A stretch of DNA of 64,000 nt, taken from the NCBI RefSeq assembly GCF_001373415.1, contig NZ_CDSE01000030.1:62001-126000 (forward strand), in the 5' to 3' direction. The notes beneath the pieces were generated by a model, which searched no databases, was not told where the DNA came from, and saw only the letters and a program-made list of their open reading frames with translations. Of the stretch, positions 24,764-33,177 are shown piece after piece. The DNA comes from Paenibacillus dakarensis (lineage in GTDB: Bacteria > Bacillota > Bacilli > Paenibacillales > Paenibacillaceae). Made by a program: the position numbers and the translations under genes. Position 1 is the stretch's first letter. Each line of letters begins with the position of its first letter.

Positions 24764-24925
24764 ACACTCCCTCAGGAAAAATATGTTATGCCGATCCGTA
24801 TTTTCATCTTATTGATTATAACAGAACAGGCCGGATGCAGCGCTCAAGATTTGGAATCCATGTTATCTGCGAGGTATACTGGTATACGAAATACCTTACT
24901 ATTTCTAGGATAGGAGTGAGACATT

Positions 24926-25645
24926 ATGAGCTTAAAAAATAAAACAGCCATTATAACCGGGGCAGGTAAAGGAATTGGCCGGGCAATCGCAATTGCTCTT
25001 GCGAAGGAAGGCGTACATCTTGGTCTTGTAGCCCGCACAGCTTCCGACCTGGAAGCACTCAGTAAACTTGTTACAGAGCAATACGGAGTCAAAGCGGTTG
25101 CTGCCATCGCCGATATTTCGGTCCAAAGCGAGGCAGAAGCTGCATTTGCAACGATCAACCAGGAACTCGGAGCTATTGATATTCTTATTAATAACGCGGG
25201 CATTGCCCAATTCGGAAATCTGCTTGAGATGGAACCGGAACAATGGAAACGTATCGTTGACGTAAACCTGATGGGTACTTATCATATGCTGCGTGCTGTA
25301 CTTCCTGGAATGATCGAACACAGCAAAGGGGATGTCATCAATATCTCCTCTACGGCCGGAGAACGCGGCTTTGCAACAGGATCAGCTTATAATGCTTCCA
25401 AGTTTGCCGTGATGGGGTTGACTGAGGCTGTTCTGCAAGAGGTCCGCAAGCATAACATCCGTGTAACTGCGCTGACGCCAAGCACGGTCAATACCGATCT
25501 CGCAGTTAATGCAGGACTGAAAATCGGTGCTGAAGATCATATGATGCAGCCGGAGGATGTTGCCGAATTAGCGCTTGCTGCATTGAAGCTTCCTCCTCGT
25601 GTGTTCGTGAAAACAGCCGGAATTTGGACAACGAATCCTCAATAA
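24926..25645 (+). CDS. SDR-family 3-oxoacyl-ACP reductase-like protein
   Basis: This 239-residue short-chain dehydrogenase has TGAGKGIGRAIAIAL (cofactor loop, residues 11-25), NNAGIAQFG, the catalytic Ser in INISSTAGE and YNASKFAV (catalytic Tyr and Lys). It resembles FabG-like ketoacyl reductases such as YoxD. As a lone gene away from the fab cluster, its substrate cannot be fixed. AGGAGTGAG precedes the ATG. Confidence 0.88.
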   Translation: MSLKNKTAIITGAGKGIGRAIAIALAKEGVHLGLVARTASDLEALSKLVTEQYGVKAVAAIADISVQSEAEAAFATINQELGAIDILINNAGIAQFGNLLEMEPEQWKRIVDVNLMGTYHMLRAVLPGMIEHSKGDVINISSTAGERGFATGSAYNASKFAVMGLTEAVLQEVRKHNIRVTALTPSTVNTDLAVNAGLKIGAEDHMMQPEDVAELALAALKLPPRVFVKTAGIWTTNPQ

Positions 25646-25674
25646 ACAGGATTGGTATCTACCATCATAATTGA

Positions 25675-25714
25675 CCAAAGCCGTCTATCTTCTTATTGAG
25701 ATAGAACGGCTTTT
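25675..25714 (+). terminator. Terminator of the SDR gene
   Basis: The imperfect stem AAGCCGTCTATCT / AGATAGAACGGCTT is followed by TTCTTG. Confidence 0.7.
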
Positions 25715-25826
25715 CTTGTAAGCCTCAGCGCCGAGGGAAGCGGAAGCACTTCTTCTCCTAGTTAGCGGTGTGCAATCTGAAAGGGCATGCTATAATCTAA
25801 AATAACCTTATGCTGATGGAAAGAAG

Positions 25827-25844
25827 ATGAATAACCTCCCATGA
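25827..25844 (+). CDS. Possible five-codon leader ORF (MNNLP)
   Basis: ATG AAT AAC CTC CCA TGA follows GGAAAGAAG, and its stop overlaps the ATG of the AEC transporter (ATGA). The transporter itself has no ribosome site at normal spacing, so translation may reach it by reinitiation from this tiny ORF. Chance cannot be excluded. Confidence 0.3.
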   Translation: MNNLP

Positions 25845-26764
25845 TCGCTGACATCCTTCTGGAAGTAGTTCTGCCCATTTTTGTCCTGATCGGTTTCGGA
25901 ATCCTTATGCAGCGCGCTTTTCAACTCGATTTATACACACTGGCCAAAATCAATTTTTACTACATCACCCCAGCTGCTGTATTTATGAGTATGTACGAAT
26001 CTGAAATGTCGCCCAGGCTGCTGGGGACGGTAACCCTGTTCTATGCATTATACGTATCTGCTCTCTACCTCATTGGACGTTTGACTGCCGCGCGTCGTAA
26101 ATTCACTCCCGGCATGAGAGCCGCCTTTACGAACAGTCTTATTCTGGACAATGCGGGAAACTACGGATTGCCAATCAATGACCTTGCGTTTAAAGGTGAT
26201 CCGCTCGCCAGTTCTGTTCAAGCGCTGATTATGTCGCTGCAAAGCCTGCTTACATTTACTTTTGGCGTCATTTCCATTCAGGGTGCAAAGACTCAAGGCT
26301 TATACCGGCACGCGATTATCGGATTTCTAAAAATGCCGGTTCCCTATGCGCTGGTTCTTGGGCTGCTTTTGCATGCTTTAGCAGTGCCGCTCCCTGTGTT
26401 CATTTCCCGGCCGCTAATCTATGCCGACCAATCCCTTGTCGCGATCGCACTGCTGACGCTTGGTGCCCAAATTATTAAATATCCGCTTCGTCTGCGCAGA
26501 CTGGATGTATATATTAGTGTAGTACTTCGTCTGCTAGCTGCACCTGCCATAGGTATTCTGATTGTATTTGCACTTGGCCTGAAAGGAATTCCAGCTCAGG
26601 CCCTTATTATTGCCTCAGGGATGCCGGTTGGTGTTAATACATCCATTCTTGCTGAAGAATATCAGAATGAACCGGATTTTGCTGCACAGACTGTGCTCTT
26701 GTCAACCATACTGAATGTAATAACAATTACCGGCTTAATATCCTTGGCCAAACTTGTAGCTTGA
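25841..26764 (+). CDS. AEC-family transporter
   Basis: This 307-residue membrane protein has about ten helices in two halves, as in the auxin-efflux-carrier (AEC) family. Typical segments are VVLPIFVLIGFGILMQR at the start, NSLILDNAGNYGLPI (the broken-helix crossing with Asn/Gly), and IIASGMPVGVNTSILAEEY in the second half. Bacterial members such as MleP/YfdV move dicarboxylates or other organic anions. It ends 30 bases before the aminotransferase gene and is likely cotranscribed with it, perhaps exporting a related amino- or keto-acid. Confidence 0.85.
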   Translation: MIADILLEVVLPIFVLIGFGILMQRAFQLDLYTLAKINFYYITPAAVFMSMYESEMSPRLLGTVTLFYALYVSALYLIGRLTAARRKFTPGMRAAFTNSLILDNAGNYGLPINDLAFKGDPLASSVQALIMSLQSLLTFTFGVISIQGAKTQGLYRHAIIGFLKMPVPYALVLGLLLHALAVPLPVFISRPLIYADQSLVAIALLTLGAQIIKYPLRLRRLDVYISVVLRLLAAPAIGILIVFALGLKGIPAQALIIASGMPVGVNTSILAEEYQNEPDFAAQTVLLSTILNVITITGLISLAKLVA

Positions 26765-26793
26765 TCCCACTGTACCCGCTAGGAGGAGATATT

Positions 26794-27984
26794 ATGACTT
26801 TTGATTTTGATAAAAATATTGACCGCAGCCGCACCGCTTCAGTGAAATGGGGTAGTATACCTGCTGTATTCGGCGTGGAAGACGCCTTGCCGATGTGGGT
26901 CGCAGATATGGATTTCGAAGCGCCTCCAGCCGTTGTCCGTGCCATGAAGGAGCGGGTTGAGCACGGCGTATTCGGATACACACTTCAAACCGATTCCTAC
27001 CGTGAAGCAGTCACCCAATGGATGAAAAATCGCCATCAATGGAGCATTAAACCCGAATGGATTCAATTCTGTCCCGGTGTTGTACCGGCACTCAGTTTGA
27101 TCGTGGAAACCTTTACGGATCCCGGGGATAAGATCATCATCCAGACTCCTGTCTATCCGCCTTTTTACAGCGTGGTGAAGGATCATGGCCGTGAGCTTGT
27201 ACATAACCCGCTAAAGGTAACGGAGCAAGGCGATTATATAATGGATTTCGACGACCTGGAACGCAGCTTGTCCGGCGGAGGGATAAAACTGCTTATTCTG
27301 TGCAGCCCCCACAACCCGGTGGGCCGGGTATGGACCCGGGATGAGCTTTCCCGTGTTGCAGCCTTATGTGAACAATACGATGTACTTGTGGCATCAGATG
27401 AAATACATGCTGACCTTCTCTTTCAGACAGGCTCGCATACGCCATTCGCCTCTCTCTCCGAGGATGCAGCGAACCGTTCCTTTGTCTGCACAGCCCCAAG
27501 CAAAACATTTAATATAGCAGGGCTTAATACTGCAAACATAATTATTCCGAATGAAGAGCGCCGCCAAAGATTCGAAAAAACACTCAGGAAGTATGCACTC
27601 GGTTCCATTACGCCGCTGGGTGCAGCCGCTACGGAGGCCGCCTACCGTGAGGGAGAAGCATGGCTTGATGAATTGCTCGCCTATATCCGGAGAAATATGG
27701 AGTATATTCAATCGTATCTGGAACAGCATATTCCTGAGATCAAGGTTAACCTGCCAGAAGCGACCTACCTTCTCTTTATCGATTTCAGGGGGCTTGGCAT
27801 GACTCATGAAGAGCTGACCCGGTTTCTTGTTCAACAAGCAAAAATCGGCATGAACAGCGGAATCATGTTCGGAACCGAGGCTGAAGGCTTCATGCGCATG
27901 AATGTCGCCTGCACATATGCTACCGCACAAGAAGCCATGTCCCGCCTGCATGCAGCAGTGGATCAGTGGAGAAAAGAACAATAA
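26794..27984 (+). CDS. MalY/PatB-family PLP-dependent aminotransferase / cystathionine beta-lyase
   Basis: The 396-residue fold-type I PLP enzyme starts MTFDFDKNIDRSRTASVKWG and has LPMWVADMDFEAPP, typical of the MalY/PatB class. Other motifs are LCSPHNPVGRVW, ASDEIHADLL (PLP-binding Asp), and SKTFNIAGL with the Schiff-base Lys, then a final FMRMNVACTYA (substrate Arg). PatB-type enzymes cleave C-S bonds of cystathionine or cysteine conjugates. AGGAGG stands seven bases before the ATG at 26794. It follows the AEC transporter in one operon. Confidence 0.92.
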   Translation: MTFDFDKNIDRSRTASVKWGSIPAVFGVEDALPMWVADMDFEAPPAVVRAMKERVEHGVFGYTLQTDSYREAVTQWMKNRHQWSIKPEWIQFCPGVVPALSLIVETFTDPGDKIIIQTPVYPPFYSVVKDHGRELVHNPLKVTEQGDYIMDFDDLERSLSGGGIKLLILCSPHNPVGRVWTRDELSRVAALCEQYDVLVASDEIHADLLFQTGSHTPFASLSEDAANRSFVCTAPSKTFNIAGLNTANIIIPNEERRQRFEKTLRKYALGSITPLGAAATEAAYREGEAWLDELLAYIRRNMEYIQSYLEQHIPEIKVNLPEATYLLFIDFRGLGMTHEELTRFLVQQAKIGMNSGIMFGTEAEGFMRMNVACTYATAQEAMSRLHAAVDQWRKEQ

Positions 27985-27988
27985 AGCT

Positions 27989-28032
27989 GAAGAGGGTGCC
28001 CCTGGTATGAACAAACCAGGGGCACCCTCTTC
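27989..28032. terminator. Strong bidirectional terminator
   Basis: GAAGAGGGTGCCCCTGGT pairs perfectly with ACCAGGGGCACCCTCTTC across an eight-base loop between convergent genes. Confidence 0.85.
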
Positions 28033-28061
28033 GGTTAATGCCTTATTAATTTGTTTACTCA

Positions 28062-28598
28062 TCAAGAGAAGCTGTTCGTGTCCAGATCCGTTTCTGTTGA
28101 CATCACATTCGGTTCGTGTTCCCCGGTATAAGCGGCTTCATTCCCGTTCTGCTGGTCTCTCCCTGCCTGATAGCCTGCATCCATCATCGCTCCGTTCAGC
28201 TGATGAAGATGGCTGCTCACAACATCCATCTGCTTGAACATCTGTCTGTGCTGGTATGCCTCGGGAAAGGTGCTTTGCTGCATGGATTCCTCCATCTGCT
28301 CAAAGGATGCCTTCTGATCCCCGAGTGCCTGACGGTACCGCTCGGCTGTCTCTGAGCGAATATCGGAGACAAAGCTCGCCATACGATGAAGCTCCATCCG
28401 GCAGTTGACCAGATCCTGCCTCGTGGATTCAGTTGCTGAGGCACTGAACTGAGCTTGTGCAGTCTTGAGGTCTGTATCTAACTGTCCCAGGTCATTTAAC
28501 ACCGCATCCAGTTGTTCTGCATTTCCATTCTGCTGAATTTGTGACAGCGTTCCTGACACCTGGCTTAGTTTATTGGCGATGGATTGGACATCACTCAT
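28062..28598 (-). CDS. Helical hypothetical protein
   Basis: The 178-residue protein is Gln/Ser/Asp-rich and almost wholly helical, with heptad-like stretches (IANKLSQVSGTLSQIQQ, LDAVLNDLGQLDTDLKTAQ, ASFEQMEESMQQS) and a polar, probably disordered C-terminal 40 residues. There is no signal peptide or membrane segment. The pattern suggests a coiled-coil bundle. I do not recognise the family. AAAGGGG precedes the ATG. Confidence 0.6.
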   Translation of the reverse strand: MSDVQSIANKLSQVSGTLSQIQQNGNAEQLDAVLNDLGQLDTDLKTAQAQFSASATESTRQDLVNCRMELHRMASFVSDIRSETAERYRQALGDQKASFEQMEESMQQSTFPEAYQHRQMFKQMDVVSSHLHQLNGAMMDAGYQAGRDQQNGNEAAYTGEHEPNVMSTETDLDTNSFS

Positions 28599-28775
28599 GT
28601 TGGTATTCCCCTTTCACAATTGTATGTATCAATAATTTGCTTATTGATTAGCATGCAGAAATCATTACATCATTATGCATGAGACTGGAAAATCACTCTA
28701 TTGGAATGCAAACTAAATTACAGATATAATCGTTATAAGACTATCATACAGGAAAGCAGGTAACTTCAAAGCGAC

Positions 28776-29372
28776 ATGGTACAGGTTAAACGCAGAAGAT
28801 CAAGACCGACATTGTTTATCGTTTTTGCTGTTTTGCTGGCAATTCTATATATGCAGTTATCTACGTCCATTTCTGATATTGTTCCGGATGTGGAGCAAGA
28901 GGATGCTGCGCCGCTTACCGATATTCATCCCGTTGTACTCGCCCAGAAGAATCAACTTGTAGCGAAAACCCGGGAAATCGGAATTCGAATTATGATAACA
29001 GACGGGTATCGTAGTGATGAGGAACAGAACCGGTTATACAATAAAGGAAGAAGCACCGAGGGGAATATTGTAACGAACGCCAGAGCCGGTGAATCCCTGC
29101 ACAATTACGGGCTTGCGATAGACTTTGCTCTGCGTCTGAAGGATGGACGTGTGATCTGGGATATGGAGTATGACGGCAACAAAAACGGCAAATCCGACTG
29201 GATGGAGGTCGTCGCCATTGCTAAGGATCTCGGCTTTGAATGGGGCGGCGACTGGACCAACTTCCCGGACTACCCGCATTTACAGATGGACTTCGGCCTC
29301 TCCCTGCGGGAGCTGAAGCGAGGTAAACGTCCTCCGCTGGAATCATATGAGCATTTGGAGGCGGGGAAATAA
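28776..29372 (+). CDS. M15-family peptidoglycan peptidase (CwlK/VanY-like)
   Basis: The 198-residue protein has an N-terminal membrane anchor (TLFIVFAVLLAILYMQL, residues 12-28) and an extracytoplasmic M15 domain. Visible zinc and catalytic elements are ITDGYRSDEEQNRLYNKGR, SLHNYGLAIDFAL (His and Asp ligands) and FPDYPHLQMDF (third His). Arrangement and length match CwlK-type L-Ala-D-Glu endopeptidases, which cleave the peptidoglycan stem peptide. D-Ala-D-Ala carboxypeptidase activity is the alternative. The ribosome site is weak. Confidence 0.88.
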   Translation: MVQVKRRRSRPTLFIVFAVLLAILYMQLSTSISDIVPDVEQEDAAPLTDIHPVVLAQKNQLVAKTREIGIRIMITDGYRSDEEQNRLYNKGRSTEGNIVTNARAGESLHNYGLAIDFALRLKDGRVIWDMEYDGNKNGKSDWMEVVAIAKDLGFEWGGDWTNFPDYPHLQMDFGLSLRELKRGKRPPLESYEHLEAGK

Positions 29373-29397
29373 AGGGCTTTATTTATTTAATGATAGG

Positions 29398-29432
29398 AGG
29401 GCAGTCCCGGCGATGACGGGGCTGCCCTTTTA
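29398..29432 (+). terminator. Terminator of the M15 peptidase gene
   Basis: AGGGCAGTCCCG pairs with CGGGGCTGCCCT with a T-rich tail between two convergent genes. Confidence 0.8.
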
Positions 29433-29462
29433 TGATAAAGATGGGTTCTGTTCCGTTATTAT

Positions 29463-30116
29463 CTACTCCATATATCTATCCCGTAATTTATAGATTCGCT
29501 CCCGCCGCTGTTCCCTGTTCTGCTGCTCCATATCTGACCGTGCGGCCTCATCCACATATTCAGGATTAATCGATTCAGAAGGCCATACCCCAAGATCAAG
29601 CTGTTCCTCATATCGTATATACTGCAGCTCATTCTCCCGTAAGTGGGACGGAAACCATCGGACTCTATGAATCTCTAAAGGGCCTCCATCGTCACTCAAA
29701 GAGTAAAGAATGAAAACAGAGTATCCCTTAAGATCCATGGTAATGTTCGCATTTTCAGGACCAAACCGTTTATCCAGTATATGATTCTCCAGATGCCGAT
29801 CAACGGCAGCGGGAAGCGAATCCTTCACATCATATACCGCCAACAGTTTATCGTTTTCCCGGGATGATCCATATACCTCAAATCCATCATTTGTGTAGAT
29901 TTCCTTCAACATTCGTGAGCCGATTCTCTCAATACTCTCGTAATCCAGTAAAATCTCGGCATTCTCATGTACTACTGCAGATCTTCCAAGAAAATGGATC
30001 GTCCCGTCATCTGCAAACGGCAAAACACGCTTCACCGTCGGGCTTGTCTCCAAATAAAGAGTTACCATTCCAACCGCTATAATAGAAGCTGTCAACACTG
30101 CATACTTCTTAGTCAT
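29463..30116 (-). CDS. Membrane-anchored hypothetical protein
   Basis: The 217-residue protein opens with a short basic end and one hydrophobic helix (AVLTASIIAVGMVTLYL), then a soluble extracytoplasmic domain with mixed strands and helices (TIHFLGRSAVVHENAEILLD, YSVFILYSLSDDGG) and a charged C-terminal helix rich in Arg and Glu. No family or catalytic residues are recognised. It is alone on the reverse strand. Confidence 0.55.
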   Translation of the reverse strand: MTKKYAVLTASIIAVGMVTLYLETSPTVKRVLPFADDGTIHFLGRSAVVHENAEILLDYESIERIGSRMLKEIYTNDGFEVYGSSRENDKLLAVYDVKDSLPAAVDRHLENHILDKRFGPENANITMDLKGYSVFILYSLSDDGGPLEIHRVRWFPSHLRENELQYIRYEEQLDLGVWPSESINPEYVDEAARSDMEQQNREQRRERIYKLRDRYME

Positions 30117-30319
30117 TATTCACCCACCCTAACCTTACAGGTCATTCTCTTGGCTACCATTATATGTATCATCCTATGTCAGAACAATATCTTGTTTATC
30201 TCTTGATAGACGAAGCCAAGCTTCTGTATCTGAACTCCACCTGACTAAACATTGATTCGCGAATGATTTCACGTTAAGTTAAAATGAGAGATGTAATTGC
30301 TTGTTGAGGGGGAAAGCTA

Positions 30320-30976
30320 ATGAATGATTCTTCACCTAAAATATTAGTTGTCACAGCCGTTGATGCAGAGAAAGAAGCTGTTCTTCGCGGATTAGCCGGC
30401 AATGACCAGTATGATGTCATCGCCGGTGGTGTCGGACCCGCCGCCTCCGCATCCCGAACAGCCATGGCACTCGCATCCGGCCATTATAAATACGTCATCA
30501 GCGCAGGAATAGGCGGCGGATTTCCTGGACGGGCTCCTGTCGGGTCCGTGGTTACAGCAAGTGCGATCATTGCGGCAGATCTCGGCTCTGAAACACCGGA
30601 CGGATTCCTTAGTGTAGACGAGCTCGGCTTCGGTTCGTCACATATCCATCCTTTATCTGAGCTCTCAGAATTGTTAACCGTACGGCTTCAAGCCGCAGGT
30701 CTACAGGCAGTTCTTGCCCCTATACTGAGTGTATCGACAACGACCGGAACCAGAGAATCTGCCGAAGCGCTGATTTCCCGGAGCCCTGAAGCTGCAGCTG
30801 AAGGTATGGAAGGATTTGGCGTGGCACAAGCGGCACAGGATTTCGGACTGCCTGTGCTTGAAATCCGTGCAATATCAAATCTTGTAGGTCCGCGCGACCG
30901 TGATGCATGGAATATTCCTGAAGCGCTGCGGGTATTAGAAGCCGTAAGCTCAACACTACCGGAGGTACTGACATGA
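30320..30976 (+). CDS. mqnB: Futalosine hydrolase MqnB
   Basis: MqnB releases hypoxanthine from futalosine in the alternative menaquinone pathway. The 218-residue nucleosidase starts ILVVTAVDAEKEAVLRGL and has AGGVGPAASA, YVISAGIGGGFPG, GTRESAEAL, EGMEGFGVAQAA (active-site Glu-Gly-Met-Glu) and ISNLVGPRDRDAW, all typical of MqnB. It overlaps mqnD by four bases (ATGA). Confidence 0.93.
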   Translation: MNDSSPKILVVTAVDAEKEAVLRGLAGNDQYDVIAGGVGPAASASRTAMALASGHYKYVISAGIGGGFPGRAPVGSVVTASAIIAADLGSETPDGFLSVDELGFGSSHIHPLSELSELLTVRLQAAGLQAVLAPILSVSTTTGTRESAEALISRSPEAAAEGMEGFGVAQAAQDFGLPVLEIRAISNLVGPRDRDAWNIPEALRVLEAVSSTLPEVLT

Positions 30977-31839
30977 AAATCGCCTTTTCTCCGTGTCCGA
31001 ATGACACGTTTGTATTTCATGCTTGGGTACATAACCTTATCCCTGGCGCACCTAAGCTGGATGTATCTTATGCCGACATTGACATTACGAACAACTGGGC
31101 TTCCGGCGCGAACCCAAGCGACCATGATGTACTCAAAATTTCATATGCCGCCCTGCCTTGGGTGCTTGATAAATATGCGCTCATTCCTTGCGGTGGAGCA
31201 CTTGGCCGCGGCTGCGGCCCGCTTCTATTGACTAACGGAGCATCCTCCCCGTCTGATAACTCATCGGGGAAACCTGCTGATCCAGCATTTCTGTCAGGCC
31301 GTAAAGTCGCTGTACCAAGCGAGCGTTCAACCGCGTACTTACTCTTCCGGCTGTGGGCCGCTCAGAACGTTCCCGGCGGTATCGGCGAGATTATTGTCAT
31401 GCCGTTTGACCGGATTATGCCTGCTGTCCGGGACGGCGAAGTGGACGCAGGGCTTGTGATTCATGAAGCCCGATTTACGTACCCTTCCTACGGCTTGAAT
31501 CTGATGACTGATCTGGGAAGCTGGTGGGAAGCAGATACCGGGCTTCCGATCCCGCTCGGTGCTATCATCGCACGCCGCGGCCTTGATCTGGACCAGATTA
31601 CAGCCTGGACACGCGCTTCTGTCCAGTATGCCTGGGAGCATCCTGAGGCTTCCCGTGAATATGTGCTGACTCATGCACAGGAAATGGAACCGGCAGTAGT
31701 GGATGCACACATCGGCCTGTATGTGAATTCATTTACCGGGGAACTCGGTGATGATGGGTATGCGGCGGTATCCGCCCTGCTGAATCGTGCTGCAGACGAA
31801 GGGCTTGTTCCTCGTATTGATCCTGCTAAGCTGCGTTAG
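30973..31839 (+). CDS. mqnD: 1,4-dihydroxy-6-naphthoate synthase MqnD
   Basis: MqnD converts cyclic dehypoxanthine futalosine to 1,4-dihydroxy-6-naphthoate. The 288-residue periplasmic-binding-protein-like enzyme has IAFSPCPNDTFVFHAWVHN at the start, DVLKISYAALPWVL, GRGCGPLLL, VAVPSERSTAYLLFRLW and DAGLVIHEARFTYP (catalytic His), as expected. With mqnB it forms a two-gene operon; mqnA, mqnC and mqnE are not in this window and must lie elsewhere. Confidence 0.93.
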   Translation: MKIAFSPCPNDTFVFHAWVHNLIPGAPKLDVSYADIDITNNWASGANPSDHDVLKISYAALPWVLDKYALIPCGGALGRGCGPLLLTNGASSPSDNSSGKPADPAFLSGRKVAVPSERSTAYLLFRLWAAQNVPGGIGEIIVMPFDRIMPAVRDGEVDAGLVIHEARFTYPSYGLNLMTDLGSWWEADTGLPIPLGAIIARRGLDLDQITAWTRASVQYAWEHPEASREYVLTHAQEMEPAVVDAHIGLYVNSFTGELGDDGYAAVSALLNRAADEGLVPRIDPAKLR

Positions 31840-31855
31840 GCGGGGAGAATATAAA

Positions 31856-31906
31856 AAAAGAGGAACGCCAAGAGGTTCATCACGGTGAACCTATGGCGTT
31901 CCTCTT
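31856..31906. terminator. Bidirectional terminator
   Basis: AAGAGGAACGCCA pairs with TGGCGTTCCTCTT, with an inner AGGTTCA/TGAACCT stem and flanking A- and T-runs between mqnD and mug. Confidence 0.87.
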
Positions 31907-31933
31907 TATATAATCCCCACTGTATACCTTCCT

Positions 31934-32458
31934 TCACCACTCATCTTCTCTTTCGCTCGCGATATAATCGCTAAGCTGCCGATAAATTCCGATAATATCA
32001 TCCATCTTCATTCGCACCAAACCACTGGAAGACGGAGCTACAAACTCCAGTACCTCCTGAACGACCGATTCCGGCTGAAAGCCCCAGTTCACTTGCGTTT
32101 TGCGGCTGTATTCGGTGTAAACTCCTTTTCCTACGAAACAGGCAATTCGAGGACGGTACTTTTCAAGCTTGGCTCTCAATATTTCACGTCCCTGCTCATA
32201 CTCCTCCCGCGTTATATCTTCGGCTCCCCGCGTTGGTCTGGCCACAATGTTCGTGAAGCCGTACCCAAGTTTGATGAGATCTCCGTCTTCAGAAGCGTCA
32301 TACAGACGAGGAGTTAATCCCGACTGATACAGAATACGCCAGAAATTATTCCGGGGATTCGCATAATGATGACCTACTTCACCGGAACGCAGGCTTGGAT
32401 TAAAGCCAATGAAGAGTACAGAGAGACCATAATCCAGATGATCCATAACTTCGTCCAT
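31934..32458 (-). CDS. mug: G/U mismatch-specific DNA glycosylase (Mug family)
   Basis: This 174-residue uracil-DNA-glycosylase-fold enzyme has VLFIGFNPSLRSGEVGHHYA (the catalytic GxNP loop), NPRNNFWRIL, GFTNIVARPTRGA and VAPSSSGLVRM, the pattern of Mug/TDG proteins. It excises uracil or thymine opposite guanine. AGGAGG lies before the ATG. It is monocistronic and divergent from the sigma factor operon. Confidence 0.9.
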   Translation of the reverse strand: MDEVMDHLDYGLSVLFIGFNPSLRSGEVGHHYANPRNNFWRILYQSGLTPRLYDASEDGDLIKLGYGFTNIVARPTRGAEDITREEYEQGREILRAKLEKYRPRIACFVGKGVYTEYSRKTQVNWGFQPESVVQEVLEFVAPSSSGLVRMKMDDIIGIYRQLSDYIASEREDEW

Positions 32459-32634
32459 TGTAATTTCCTCCTGTGCCAGCCTTGTTGGTGTAAAGATAAG
32501 TTGACTTTATTATACGTCCTGCTACCTATTATTCCACCATGAGAAATGATCTGCGATACTATAATTATTATTTTGGAGAAATTTCTGGAACCAAACAACA
32601 GGTCCGTTGTCTAATAGTTAGAGAGGTGAGCAGA

Positions 32635-33177
32635 GTGGGTTTAAAGTACTTAAAAACCATGGTGTCCGTAGATAATCCAAATCTGGCATTGATCGAGATG
32701 ATGGAGACTTATGGACAGGATGTATGGAACTACGCCTATTTTCTGACGAAGCGCCGTGATGCAGCCGATGATATCAGCCAGGATGTTTTTCTTAAGGCGT
32801 TTCAGCATATCCGGCAATTTGAAGGCCGGAGCACTGTGAAGACCTGGCTGTTCGCCATTACCCGCAACTTATCGATGAACTACCTTAGGTCCTCGTTTAT
32901 CCGAAAGGTAACGCTTGTCGATCGGGTTACTGCCAAGGATCATCAAAGATCCGCCGAAATGGAAGCCATCGGGAACATGGATGTATCCCGAACATGGCAG
33001 CATGTCTTGAGTTTGCCTGTCAAGTTCAGAGAAGTCCTCCTTCTCGAGTTCCATTACCAGCTGCCGAGGCGTGAGATTGCTGCTCTTCTTCATATTTCCG
33101 AGGGTACAGTTAAATCAAGGCTTCATCGTGCCCGTGTCCGTATGGAAGCGCTGCTGAGAGGAGATGAAGCTGAATGA
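32635..33177 (+). CDS. ECF-family RNA polymerase sigma factor
   Basis: The 180-residue sigma factor has region 2 (ADDISQDVFLKAFQHIRQFE then KTWLFAITRNLSMNYLRS, residues about 45-90) and region 4 (LPVKFREVLLLEFHYQLPRREIAAL ... SEGTVKSRLHRAR, about 120-170). The frame is open further upstream, but GAGAGGTGA five bases before GTG 32635 sets that start. The stop overlaps the next gene by four bases. That gene encodes a membrane protein, so this is a sigma/anti-sigma operon with the usual co-regulation. Confidence 0.9.
   Translation: MGLKYLKTMVSVDNPNLALIEMMETYGQDVWNYAYFLTKRRDAADDISQDVFLKAFQHIRQFEGRSTVKTWLFAITRNLSMNYLRSSFIRKVTLVDRVTAKDHQRSAEMEAIGNMDVSRTWQHVLSLPVKFREVLLLEFHYQLPRREIAALLHISEGTVKSRLHRARVRMEALLRGDEAE

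Noticed and set aside
27394..28065. 223-residue reverse frame over the MalY/PatB gene
   Set aside because: It is antisense to a well-supported aminotransferase and spans its terminator.
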